A stretch of DNA of 45,640 nt from an uncultured Trueperaceae bacterium (lineage in GTDB: Bacteria > Deinococcota > Deinococci > Deinococcales > Trueperaceae), in contig CAJXWR010000007.1 in the NCBI GenBank assembly GCA_913062675.1, forward strand, positions 1 through 45,640, in the 5' to 3' direction. Made by a program: the position numbers and the translations under genes. Positions 30,961-39,398 of the stretch are shown here, in pieces (the stretch's first letter is position 1; the number at the start of each line of letters is the position of its first letter). The notes below the pieces were generated by a model. It searched no databases. It saw nothing but the letters and a program-made list of their open reading frames with translations, and had not been told where the DNA came from.

Positions 30961-31779
30961 GTGAAGCTTCGCGGGTACGCCACCCTCACCTCCACGTACT
31001 TCGTCGATGAAGTGCTCGACTTGGGGGACGTGGTCGCCATGCGCTGCCCGAACGAACCCGACTTCGTCGACGGCAACCTCCTCACCTTTCCGCGCGCCCC
31101 CACCGAAGGCGACCGTGCCGACTGGGAAGCGCGTTTCGATGCCGAGTTCGCCGACCTGCCTGACGTGACCCGTCGGGCGTTCTTTTGGGACGATCCGCAA
31201 GGAAGCGAGGGGGCCGCCGCATCGTTCGAAGCGGCGGGATACGAGGTCGAGCGCAGCACCGTCCGGCTGGCCACACCCAGCGACCTTCGACCCCTGGAAA
31301 GACGGCCCGAGGGGTACACCCTCAACCAGGCCATGAACGATGAGGACTGGGCGGCCATCCCCGTCCTGCAAGCGCGCGATTCGGAAGGTCGCGATCACCA
31401 TGCCGCGCGCCTTCGTCGCCTCGAGGCACGCGCCAGATTCCTGCGCAGCGTGGCCGAGGGCGCCCGCCCGGGCTTGCGGGGTGGATGGTTCATCGCTCGG
31501 CTGCACGGCTCGCCGGTCGGCACGGTCGGCCTGTTCGTACGGGAGGGACTCGCGCGCTACGCGTTCGTGCACGTCGTTCCCACTGCACGCCGGCAGGGCG
31601 TGGCCACGGCCATGGTGTACGACGTGGCACGCATCGGGTTCGACGCGTGGGGTGCCCACACCCTCGTCCTCATGGCCGACGAGGGCAGCGCGGCGGACGG
31701 CATCTACGCAAGGCTCGGCTTCCGGCTCGTGCAGCGCGACGTGGGCCTCATCGAACGTCCCGGCGGTCGGTCCTCATGA
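30961..31779 (+). CDS. GNAT family N-acetyltransferase, first of a tandem pair
   Basis: A 272-residue cytoplasmic protein. Residues about 1-115 form an N-terminal domain with YFVDEVLDLGDVVAMRC, DGNLLTFPRAP and DWEARFDAEFADLPDVT. Residues about 120-270 are a GNAT acyltransferase with RYAFVHVVPTARRQGVATAMVYDVA, which is motif A (R/Q-x-x-G-x-A) for acetyl-CoA binding. The acceptor is unknown. The same two-part layout occurs in the next gene, which overlaps by 4 nt (ATGA), so the pair looks like a tandem duplication. The start follows TAGCCT by 7 nt. Confidence 0.82.
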   Translation: MKLRGYATLTSTYFVDEVLDLGDVVAMRCPNEPDFVDGNLLTFPRAPTEGDRADWEARFDAEFADLPDVTRRAFFWDDPQGSEGAAASFEAAGYEVERSTVRLATPSDLRPLERRPEGYTLNQAMNDEDWAAIPVLQARDSEGRDHHAARLRRLEARARFLRSVAEGARPGLRGGWFIARLHGSPVGTVGLFVREGLARYAFVHVVPTARRQGVATAMVYDVARIGFDAWGAHTLVLMADEGSAADGIYARLGFRLVQRDVGLIERPGGRSS

Positions 31780-32603
31780 CGCGGTTCGGCGATCCCCTGC
31801 CGGTGGGGGGCTGGGCCGCGACGACCGAATCGTGGTTCGTCGACGAGGTGGTCGACCTGGGCGACGCGCTTGCGCTGCGCGCCCCGAGCGACCCGAGCTT
31901 CCGCTGGGGCAACCTGCTCGTCCTCAGGGAACCGATGGAGGCGGGGGCACGCGAGCATTGGGAGCGACGCTTCCGCACTGCCTTCGCCGACGTTCCCGGC
32001 GTTCAGCACGCCACCTTCGCGTGGCAGGGTGAGGATGGTGCGCTCACCGAGCTGGAGGCGGCCGGCTACGAGCCGGACCGCAACGTCGTTCGGATCGGGC
32101 TTCCGGCCGACCTGGCTCCCACCCCAAGCCCCCCGGCTGGGTTCGCCGTTCGGCTCGTCGAGGACGAGGCAGATTGGCAGGCGCTGCGCGACCTGGACCT
32201 GGCGGACGCCCCGCCGTCGGAGGACCTCGAGGGGTTCATGGTGCACCGCGATGCGCGCTGGCGCGTGTACCGCGACATTGCCGGAGGCGTACGGCCCGGC
32301 CTGACGGGCGGGTACTACCTGGTGACCATGAACGGCGAGGTGGCGGGCAGCGTCGGGCTGTACGTTCGTAGGGGCGTGGGACGGTTTCAATACGTTCACG
32401 TCGCACCCGCATTCCGCCGCATGGGCGTCGCGACCGCCATGATGCACGCCGTGGCGCGCGAAGGGTTCACCACGTGGCACGCCCACCGACTCGTCATCAT
32501 TGCCGATGCGGGTGAGGCGCCCGACCGCATCTACGCGAGGCTCGGGTTTCCCGTACGTGAACGGTACGTGGGCGCGTGCCTGCGCGTCCTTCCCCCCGCC
32601 TGA
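31776..32603 (+). CDS. GNAT family N-acetyltransferase, second of a tandem pair
   Basis: A 275-residue paralogue of the preceding gene. The N-terminal domain again reads SWFVDEVVDLGDALALRAP, WGNLLVLREPM and HWERRFRTAFADVPGV. The GNAT domain carries RFQYVHVAPAFRRMGVATAMMHAVA and a final HRLVIIADAGEAPDRIYARLGF. Sequence identity to the neighbour is concentrated in the motif blocks, so duplication is not very recent. Translation is coupled through ATGA at 31776. It has no obvious catalytic difference from its partner. Confidence 0.82.
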   Translation: MTRFGDPLPVGGWAATTESWFVDEVVDLGDALALRAPSDPSFRWGNLLVLREPMEAGAREHWERRFRTAFADVPGVQHATFAWQGEDGALTELEAAGYEPDRNVVRIGLPADLAPTPSPPAGFAVRLVEDEADWQALRDLDLADAPPSEDLEGFMVHRDARWRVYRDIAGGVRPGLTGGYYLVTMNGEVAGSVGLYVRRGVGRFQYVHVAPAFRRMGVATAMMHAVAREGFTTWHAHRLVIIADAGEAPDRIYARLGFPVRERYVGACLRVLPPA

Positions 32604-32727
32604 CGCACCGCGAAACACGCACGCTGGGGGGCGTCCTGGCACGCAGGGGTACGAGCGCGCCAGGCATGCGCGGGACGGACCGCTAGGCTCAAGGTGCGTA
32701 GCGACCGCTACCGCTTGGAGGTTCGAC

Positions 32728-33654
32728 ATGCTGGGCCACGTCCCGCGCGCAGGGCGCGCTCCGCGTGGCGTACCGTCCCTCGTCCTCACCCTCGTCCTCG
32801 TTCTCGCGACGTGCGCCGCAATTCCCGCCTTGGCTTCCTCGCCAAGTCTGGCACCCCGCGATGATGCCGCTGCCCACGGCACCCATCCGTTCGAGATGCA
32901 ACGGGATGCCTGGCGCAGCGACTGGCGCGACGTGTGCATCGTGCCCAACGAAGCGCGTGACGCCTGGATTGCGCCCGCCAACTCGCCGCAACAACGTGAG
33001 GCACTCGAAACGGTGAACCTCGTCTCGCGTGAGACGACGATCGGCGCGCCGTTGCTCAGCCGCGCGCTCGACCTCGGGGTTGCCATTTGCCTGCTCGACC
33101 ACGCGCGGCAAGGCGCGCGAGGCGTCTACGACGCGAGCGTTGGCGTCATCGCCGTGGACCGAAGCCTCGACGACTTCGAAACCGCGATCATCCTCGTCCA
33201 CGAACTGCGTCATGCCGACGTGATCGCACGCGGCGTGGAGCCGTCCCTGACCTTCCTGATGCGCGAGGCCATCACCGTGCACCTGGCCATGGAGGCCGAC
33301 GCGCACCTCGTGGGCATTCTCTACGCCTGGCATGGCGCTCAAGCCGGAAAACCCGGCCTGTGGACCACCGCGCTGCGATTGACGCAACACGACGACGTAG
33401 CGCGCGTCCTTGGGGCAGGGCTCGCAGCCGGTGTGGCGCCCGGCCGATGCTACGAGGAAGCCTTTCAGGCTTGGTTCGAGAATCCCCAGCGTCTCGACCG
33501 ATACCGCTTCTACGCCGCCATGGCGTACGTCGACAAGCAGGACGAGGCGCATGCACCCGTAGGCTGCGACTGCGCACCCGCCGTGACATTCGCGCTGCTG
33601 GGTCGATTGCCGAACGGGAAGTCGTACGACGCGCGCCCTCCCGATTTTTGGTGA
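32728..33654 (+). CDS. exported protein with HExxH motif, possible metallopeptidase (DUF6782-like)
   Basis: A 308-residue protein with an N-terminal signal (about residues 15-37, SLVLTLVLVLATCAAIPALA). The mature part contains AIILVHELRHADVIARG, an HExxH zinc-binding motif (His158, Glu159, His162), and further on ITVHLAMEADAHLVGILYAWH, whose Glu could be a third ligand. Several Cys residues (70, 121, and a CDC near the C-terminus) may form disulfides. I compare it with DUF6782 putative metallopeptidases from memory, which is tentative. TTGGAGG precedes ATG 32728. A -10-like TAGGCT is at 32684-32689. Substrate unknown. Confidence 0.65.
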   Translation: MLGHVPRAGRAPRGVPSLVLTLVLVLATCAAIPALASSPSLAPRDDAAAHGTHPFEMQRDAWRSDWRDVCIVPNEARDAWIAPANSPQQREALETVNLVSRETTIGAPLLSRALDLGVAICLLDHARQGARGVYDASVGVIAVDRSLDDFETAIILVHELRHADVIARGVEPSLTFLMREAITVHLAMEADAHLVGILYAWHGAQAGKPGLWTTALRLTQHDDVARVLGAGLAAGVAPGRCYEEAFQAWFENPQRLDRYRFYAAMAYVDKQDEAHAPVGCDCAPAVTFALLGRLPNGKSYDARPPDFW

Positions 33655-33696
33655 CGGGGGATTGGCTTGGCGCATCGTTCATGGAATGGTGGCGCC

Positions 33697-34659
33697 ATGA
33701 CCGCCGAGCCTCCTCTCGACACGCATCTGGATGCGAGACGCCTCCCAATGCACGCGGTCGTTGCGTGGCTCACCGCACGACTCGCCGTGCACGAGGCGGT
33801 GACGCTCACCGTTCAGGATCCAGATAGGCGCCCCGAGGCGTGGCCGGGTGAGCAAGACGATGCGGGTGAGCCGCACCGCGATTGGCGCGTCTGGCTCGAC
33901 CTCGCGGACGGCGTTGCAGCCCACCTCGCCACACCGCGCTCGCACCCTAATGAACCCCACGCACTGCGATTGACGTTCCGCGCACGCGGAGGGGAAGCGG
34001 ACCTACACGATCCCTCTCGGCCTCATGGTGAGCGCTACGCCGCATCGAGCGCGTTCGCGCAGCTCGACAAGACCGACCACCCAGGCTTCCTCCTGCCCTT
34101 GCTCGATGCCGTACGCTTCGCGACCCCCCAACCCCCCGACCGCATGTTGATCGTGGGGTGTTTCGATGGGGACGAACTCGCCGCCCTCACCCAACCGCCC
34201 CTGGCCTGGCCCGCCTCGCGCATGGTGGGCGTGGACCGGGACGCACGCGCATTGCAGCGCGCCATGGAACGCTTCCCCGCCGCGACGTTCGTGCACGCCG
34301 ACCTTGCACAGCTCGAGGATCGGCCGCTGGACGTCGGGCGCTTCGACCTGATCCTCGCCATTGGCGTGTTGAACTCACCAAGCCTCGACGGGGCGCGCAC
34401 CCTCGCGCATCTCGTCAGGAATCACGCCCACGCCTCCGGAGGCGTGATCATCGGCCTTCCAGCGAGCCGCCTCGTGGACGGTGCCGTGGTGTGGGGTGCG
34501 CGAACACGCAACTACCGGGAGACCGACCTCTCGCTCGTGGTGCGCGACCTTGCGGGTCACCGCCGTTACCTGCATCAGCACGGTTACCGCACCCGCATCA
34601 CCGGCCGGTACGACCTGCTGCTCACCGGGCGGCGTGACGCGCCGGACGATGGGGCATGA
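33697..34659 (+). CDS. SAM-dependent methyltransferase-like protein
   Basis: A 320-residue soluble protein. The C-terminal two thirds is a class I methyltransferase-like fold: RMLIVGCFDGDELAAL takes the place of the glycine-rich motif I, MVGVDRDARAL has the acidic ribose-binding residue, FVHADLAQLED follows, and FDLILAIGVLNSP is motif IV. The N-terminal about 130 residues are of unknown fold. Motif I lacks the usual GxGxG, so activity is uncertain. ATG 33697 is 6 nt after AATGGT, with TTGGCT 17 bp further up (33662-33667), a degenerate leaderless promoter. It overlaps the next gene by 4 nt. Confidence 0.65.
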   Translation: MTAEPPLDTHLDARRLPMHAVVAWLTARLAVHEAVTLTVQDPDRRPEAWPGEQDDAGEPHRDWRVWLDLADGVAAHLATPRSHPNEPHALRLTFRARGGEADLHDPSRPHGERYAASSAFAQLDKTDHPGFLLPLLDAVRFATPQPPDRMLIVGCFDGDELAALTQPPLAWPASRMVGVDRDARALQRAMERFPAATFVHADLAQLEDRPLDVGRFDLILAIGVLNSPSLDGARTLAHLVRNHAHASGGVIIGLPASRLVDGAVVWGARTRNYRETDLSLVVRDLAGHRRYLHQHGYRTRITGRYDLLLTGRRDAPDDGA

Positions 34660-35333
34660 TGACCGGCATGAACCTCGCGGTCGATCATCTCCTGTACGTC
34701 GGTCCGACCCTCGAACCGCTCGTGAATCACGCCCGCCTGATGACCGGCATGCTTCCCAAGCCGGGAGGTCGACACGTCGGGAAGGGCACGCACAACGCGC
34801 TCACCGGTCTCGGCGAGGGCGCCTACCTGGAGCTGCTGGCGCTCGATGACACGCAGCCCGATGGGGGCGACTTCGCGGACGCCATCACAAACGTGGGGAC
34901 CGCATCGCTGCACGCCTGGTGCGTCCGCACCGATGACGGCGATGCACTCGCCGCTCGCCTCGACGCCATGGGATGCAGCCCGGTGCGGGAATCGATGTCG
35001 CGGGTCACGCCGGAGGGGAACACCTTGGCGTGGGAACTATTGTTTCCCAAGGGGCACGCGTTTGCAGGGGCGGCGCCCTTCTTCATCGCTTGGGGCGACA
35101 CGCCACACCCGGCGTCGACCCTACCGGCCGCTGCGACCCTCGATCACCTCACGGTGTGGCAGCGAGACCCGGCCCCGCTTCGCGCCTGGTTGCGCGACGT
35201 GGGGCTCGAAGATCAACGTGTCGAGGTGCTCGAGGCGCCCGCGCAGGGCTTGCGCGCCGCCCTCCACGGTCGTCGTGGCGCCTTCACCTTACGGGGTGGC
35301 GCGGGGGGCATGGACCTCGCGACGCGGGGTTAA
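34656..35333 (+). CDS. VOC/glyoxalase-like domain protein
   Basis: A 225-residue protein of the vicinal-oxygen-chelate superfamily. It starts LAVDHLLYVGPTLEPLVNHA, with an early His typical of the first metal half-site, and has LTGLGEGAYLELLALDD and a later ATLDHLTVWQRDP that begins the second module. The pattern matches glyoxalase-like domain proteins of PF13468 type. The reaction is unknown. ATG 34656 overlaps the methyltransferase stop; ATG 34659 is equally possible. Its stop interleaves with the stop of the convergent ALDH gene through TTAA. Confidence 0.7.
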   Translation: MMTGMNLAVDHLLYVGPTLEPLVNHARLMTGMLPKPGGRHVGKGTHNALTGLGEGAYLELLALDDTQPDGGDFADAITNVGTASLHAWCVRTDDGDALAARLDAMGCSPVRESMSRVTPEGNTLAWELLFPKGHAFAGAAPFFIAWGDTPHPASTLPAAATLDHLTVWQRDPAPLRAWLRDVGLEDQRVEVLEAPAQGLRAALHGRRGAFTLRGGAGGMDLATRG

Positions 35334-37732
35334 ACGCCGTACGGCACCCACACGTTCTTCACGCGGTACGCGCGCTGGAGCCACGTCTCACCGTACGCTT
35401 CGCTGGCCGTCCAGTCGATTCGGCGACCCTGGTTCGTCCAGGTGACCTTGAGGTTGCCCGCGGAGCGGCGTTCCATGTCCTCCGCACCCGTCCCGGGTCC
35501 GACGTACCAGAGAGCCTGAACGTCATCGTGGTCGGCGAGGACGCTGGCCAGTGGATCGCGTGCGCCGGTCACGAGGTTGAGTGCGCCTCCCGGCAGGTCG
35601 CTCGCGTCGAGCACCTGGTACAGGTCGGTGGCGAGGAGCGGCCAGCGGGGTGAGGGAATCGCGACCACGCGGTTGCCGAGGGCGAGCAGGGGCGCAGTGA
35701 GCGAGATGAGCGCCAACAGGGGTGCCTCGTCGGGGCAGGCGACGCCCACGACACCGTGGGGTTCCTTCATGGCGAGTGTGACGGCACGCATGGGCACGGC
35801 GTGCACCTCCCCGTCGAGCTTGTCGCTCCAGGCGGCGTAGGCGAAGAGCCGCTCGACGGACTCGCGCACCTCACGCGCGGCGGCTTCGTCCGTCGCGCCG
35901 GTCAGGGTTCGGAGGCGTTCCTCGAAGGCGTCCGAGCGCGCGGCGAGATTCTCCGCGAGGTAGTACAGCACCTGCGCGCGGTTGTGCGCCGTCGTGGTCG
36001 CCCAGCCCTTCGCCGCGTGCGCCGCTTCGACCGCGTCGCGTACGTCCTTGCGGTTGCCGAGGCCTGCCTCGCCCACGGCACGTCCCGCAGCGTCGCGTAC
36101 CGGGTAGGCGTAGCCGCCGTCGGGCCGTTTCTGCTTTCCCCCGACGTACAGCTTGGCGGTCCGATCGATGGCCGGCATCGCCTCCCCATCACCATCGCTT
36201 TGCGGCGCGACGCCCGCTTCGGGATCGGGCTGGAATGCATCCGCCTCGTAGGCGGGCCGGTGGACATCCTCGACGGGACGCAGGTAGGCGTGCATGCCCT
36301 CACGTCCCCCTTCGCGACCAAAACCGGATTCACGAACGCCACCAAACCCGGCGGCGGCATCGAAGAGGTTCGTGCCGTTCACCCACACGACGCCCGCCTC
36401 GAGGCGGGGTGCGACGTGCAGCGTGAGGTTCACGTCCTCGCTCCACACGCTTGCGGCGAGGCCGTAGCGCGAGTCGTTGGCCAGCGCGATGGCCTCCTCG
36501 GGGGTGCGGAAGGTGGTGCTGACGAGCACCGGACCAAAGATCTCCTCCTGCGCGAGCGTGGAGGCCGGATCGACGTTCTCGAAGAGGGTGGGTGGGAAGA
36601 ACGTGCCGCGTTCGGGGGGTGTCCACTCGGGTTGCCAGCAGGTGGCACCCTCCGACTCGCCAATCTGGCACATGGCTTCGATGCGTTCGAGCTGGACGGG
36701 CGCGATGATGGCGCCCATGTCGATGGCCTTGTCGAGCGGGTCGCCGACGCGGAGGGTGTCCATGCGGCGTTTCAGGCGTGCATGGAAGTCCTCAGCGATG
36801 CCCTCCTGCACGAGGAGTCGGCTGCCGGCGCAGCACACCTGCCCCTGGTTGAACCAGATGGCGTCGACGATGCCTTCGATGGCGCCGTCGAGATCGGCAT
36901 CGGCGAACACGAGGAACGGACTCTTGCCCCCGAGTTCGAGGGTGAGCGCCTTCCCGGTGCCCGCCGTCGCCTTGCGGATGGCACGCCCCACCTCGGTGCT
37001 GCCGGTGAAGGCGATCTTGTCGACGTCGGGATGGTCGACCACGGCGGCGCCGGTCTCCCCTGCGCCGGTGACGACGTTCAGGACGCCGGCGGGGAGCCCC
37101 GCCTCGCTGGCAATCTCGGCGAACAGGAGCGCCGTGAGGGGGGTGTGCTCTGCGGGTTTAAGGACCACGGTGTTGCCGGCTGCGAGGGCGGGCGCGACCT
37201 TCCACGCGAGCATGAGGAGCGGAAAGTTCCAGGGGATGACCTGCCCGGCGACGCCGAGCGGTTCATGGTGCGGGAACGTCTCGTCGCGGAGTTGCGCCCA
37301 ACCAGCGTGGTGATAGAAGTGCCGGGCGACGAGCGGTACGTCGATGTCGCGCGATTCGCGGATGGGTTTGCCGTTGTCGAGCGTTTCGAGGACGGCGAGG
37401 AGCCTTGCGTGCTTCTGCACGTGCCTTGCAAGCGCGTACAGGTGGCGGGCGCGCGCGTGGAGCGTGAGCGACGCCCAGGTGGGGAAGGCGGCTCGGGCGG
37501 CACGCACGGCGCGGTCGACGTCCTCGGGCGTGCCTTGCGTGACGGTGGCGAGTCGTTCACCGGTCGCGGGGTTGATCGTGTCGAACGACGTGGCGCCGAC
37601 GGCTTCGAGCGTGCCGTCGATGGCGTGCCCGAACGAACGGTCGTGGGCGTCGAGCCAGGCGTGCGCCTCGGCAGCGCTTTCGGGCGCGGGTCCGTACGCC
37701 ATGCGGCCGAAGATGTCGGGAACGTCACTCAT
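35330..37732 (-). CDS. two-domain aldehyde dehydrogenase, ALDH16 type
   Basis: An 800-residue protein with two ALDH-like domains. Domain 1 (about 1-485) is complete: WNFPLLMLAWKVAPALAAGNTVVLKPAE (cofactor binding), FTGSTEVGR, LELGGKSP with general base Glu266, and FNQGQVCCAGSR with catalytic Cys300. Domain 2 (about 520-800) has the NAD-binding-like part (EPHGVVGVACPDEAPLLALIS, ALGNRVVAIPSP) but no catalytic Cys and no second Rossmann completion. This organisation and length match ALDH16. Likely role: oxidising the acetaldehyde produced by DeoC, which is inferred from the operon. GGAGG precedes ATG 37732, overlapping the GNAT gene by 4 nt. Confidence 0.85.
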   Translation of the reverse strand: MSDVPDIFGRMAYGPAPESAAEAHAWLDAHDRSFGHAIDGTLEAVGATSFDTINPATGERLATVTQGTPEDVDRAVRAARAAFPTWASLTLHARARHLYALARHVQKHARLLAVLETLDNGKPIRESRDIDVPLVARHFYHHAGWAQLRDETFPHHEPLGVAGQVIPWNFPLLMLAWKVAPALAAGNTVVLKPAEHTPLTALLFAEIASEAGLPAGVLNVVTGAGETGAAVVDHPDVDKIAFTGSTEVGRAIRKATAGTGKALTLELGGKSPFLVFADADLDGAIEGIVDAIWFNQGQVCCAGSRLLVQEGIAEDFHARLKRRMDTLRVGDPLDKAIDMGAIIAPVQLERIEAMCQIGESEGATCWQPEWTPPERGTFFPPTLFENVDPASTLAQEEIFGPVLVSTTFRTPEEAIALANDSRYGLAASVWSEDVNLTLHVAPRLEAGVVWVNGTNLFDAAAGFGGVRESGFGREGGREGMHAYLRPVEDVHRPAYEADAFQPDPEAGVAPQSDGDGEAMPAIDRTAKLYVGGKQKRPDGGYAYPVRDAAGRAVGEAGLGNRKDVRDAVEAAHAAKGWATTTAHNRAQVLYYLAENLAARSDAFEERLRTLTGATDEAAAREVRESVERLFAYAAWSDKLDGEVHAVPMRAVTLAMKEPHGVVGVACPDEAPLLALISLTAPLLALGNRVVAIPSPRWPLLATDLYQVLDASDLPGGALNLVTGARDPLASVLADHDDVQALWYVGPGTGAEDMERRSAGNLKVTWTNQGRRIDWTASEAYGETWLQRAYRVKNVWVPYGV

Positions 37733-38295
37733 GGGTGTGCCTCCTCGTCGTGGGCGGCCTTCCACTCGGAGGCGAGCAGGCCATAGACGGCATGGTCGAT
37801 GGGGGTTCCGCGGAGGAGGTCGACGTGGCGGAGGACGCCCTCCTCCCGGAAACCGATGCGCTCGGGGATCGCGCGGCTTGGACGGTTGCCGGTGGCGGCA
37901 CGAATCTCGATCTTCGTGAACCCCTCGTCGTCGAACAGGTGGCGAAGCAGACCGCGAACGGCGCGCGTCATGGTGCCGGACCCCATCTCGGTCGCGGCGA
38001 GCCAGTACCCAATCTCGGCCCGTCCAATCTTGCGGTTCACGTTGTGCACGCTGATGCCACCGATGAGGTGACCATCCTTGCGGAGACCGCCATGCCAGCC
38101 TTCACCCTTGGCAAAGAGGGCGAGCGAACCGTCGATGAAGGCGTGGAGGTCCTCGGGCGCATGCGTTTCGGCGGGCCATGGGAACCAGACGTCGAGGTGC
38201 TCCCGATTGGCGTCGACGAGGGCATACAACTCGCTGGCGTGCCGACGCTCGTGGAGCGTGGCGGTGAGGTCACCATCGAGGCGCAGGCTGAACAT
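37729..38295 (-). CDS. RimJ/RimL-type GNAT N-acetyltransferase
   Basis: A 188-residue acetyltransferase. It carries HAFIDGSLALFAKGEGWHGGLRKDGHLIGGI, IGRAEIGYWLAATEMGSGTMTRAVRGLLRHLFD (motif A with acetyl-CoA loop) and ATGNRPSRAIPERIGFREEGVLRHVD, the C-terminal pattern of RimJ/RimL and SpeG-like enzymes. The acceptor is a protein N-terminus or a small amine; unknown. It lies between deoC and the ALDH gene, overlapping each by 1 and 4 nt, so it is an operon member rather than a passenger. Confidence 0.82.
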   Translation of the reverse strand: MFSLRLDGDLTATLHERRHASELYALVDANREHLDVWFPWPAETHAPEDLHAFIDGSLALFAKGEGWHGGLRKDGHLIGGISVHNVNRKIGRAEIGYWLAATEMGSGTMTRAVRGLLRHLFDDEGFTKIEIRAATGNRPSRAIPERIGFREEGVLRHVDLLRGTPIDHAVYGLLASEWKAAHDEEAHP

Positions 38296-39278
38296 CAGGC
38301 CATGGGCTGGCGATGCGCTGCCGCGTAGCGTCCAGTGACGTGATGCTCGAGTTGCCGTTCGATGTCGCCGAGGAGGCCGGATGCGCCGAAGCGGAACCGT
38401 TCGGGGGTGAGCCAGGCATCCCCGAGTTCCTCCTTGATCATGGCGAGCCAGGCGAGCGCTTCCTTGGCCTTTCGGATTCCGCCGGCGGGTTTGAAGCCGA
38501 CGACGTGGCCGGTGCGTTGCTGGTAGTGGCGGACGGTGCGCGCCATGGTGATGCCGACCTCGAGCGTGGCGTTCACGGGTTCCTTGCCGGTGCTGGTCTT
38601 CACGAAGTCGGCGCCCGCCATCATGGCGACGGTGGAGGCTTTTGCGACGTCCGTGAGCGTGGCGAGTTCGCCGGTGGCGAGGATGACCTTCAGGTGCGCG
38701 GGACCGACGGCCTCACGGAAGGCGGCGACCTCGTCATACAGGGCGTCATAGCGGCCGGTGAGGACGTGCTCGCGGGTGATGACCACGTCGATTTCGCGCG
38801 CTCCAGCGTCGACCGCCCAGCGCACCTCGTCGAGTCGCTGCGTCATGGGCATGAGGCCGGCAGGGAACCCGGAGGCGACGGACGCGACGGGAATCGTGGT
38901 GCCCTGAAGGGCGTCCACGGCGTGGGGGACCATGGTCGGGTAGACGCACACCGCACCGGTCGTGAGGGGCGCGCCGTGCATGCCGAGCGCGTCGAGCAGG
39001 TCACGCCGAACGGGTTGACGCGCCTTGCCGCACAGGCGGTGGACGCGGCCAGCGGTGTCGTCCCCGGCGAGGGTGGTGAGGTCGATCAGGGTGATGGCCT
39101 TGAGGAGCCAGGCGGCCTGCCACGCCTTCTTGACGGTGCGGCGCGCGGGGAGGGTGGCGGCGCGACGTTGGGTGGCGGATCGGTTGACGCGCAGTTCCTC
39201 GAACCAGGAGGGGTCGAAGGGGACGCCCGGGTTGCGGGGGTGCGCGTGCTGCGTGTCGGTGGTGGCGTGCGCAGCCAT
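38295..39278 (-). CDS. deoC: deoxyribose-phosphate aldolase
   Basis: A 327-residue class I aldolase cleaving 2-deoxyribose 5-phosphate to acetaldehyde and glyceraldehyde 3-phosphate. Catalytic features match DERA: REIDVVI with Asp164, FVKTSTGK with Schiff-base Lys227, and GFKPAGGIR with Lys263. An N-terminal extension of about 80 residues makes it longer than E. coli DeoC (259), as in the DeoC types paired with ALDH genes. GGAGG lies 7 nt before ATG 39278, and TATTAT (39310-39305) could be the -10. It is the first gene of the deoC-GNAT-ALDH operon. Confidence 0.92.
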   Translation of the reverse strand: MAAHATTDTQHAHPRNPGVPFDPSWFEELRVNRSATQRRAATLPARRTVKKAWQAAWLLKAITLIDLTTLAGDDTAGRVHRLCGKARQPVRRDLLDALGMHGAPLTTGAVCVYPTMVPHAVDALQGTTIPVASVASGFPAGLMPMTQRLDEVRWAVDAGAREIDVVITREHVLTGRYDALYDEVAAFREAVGPAHLKVILATGELATLTDVAKASTVAMMAGADFVKTSTGKEPVNATLEVGITMARTVRHYQQRTGHVVGFKPAGGIRKAKEALAWLAMIKEELGDAWLTPERFRFGASGLLGDIERQLEHHVTGRYAAAHRQPMA

Positions 39279-39304
39279 GGGGTGACCTCCAGAGTCGTGG
39301 CGTG

Positions 39305-39360
39305 ATAATACCGCCGCTGGCGGCGAGGCTCGTGACTGTATGCCGGCTCGGGGCTACGAT
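39305..39360. promoter_or_regulatory. divergent promoter region between deoC and the D-cysteine desulfhydrase gene
   Basis: Minus-strand TATTAT (39310-39305) faces deoC. On the plus strand GTGACT (39332-39337), 17-bp spacer, TACGAT (39355-39360) faces the other gene. Between them lies a perfect 14-bp palindrome CGCCGC-TG-GCGGCG (39312-39325), a possible shared operator. Confidence 0.5.
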
Positions 39361-39398
39361 GGGCGGCAACGCACGTCGCGTGACTCTTGGAGGTTGGC

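Noticed and set aside
35756-37786. Long plus-strand open frame opposite the ALDH gene
   Set aside because: Shadow frame; the ALDH16 motifs on the other strand are complete.
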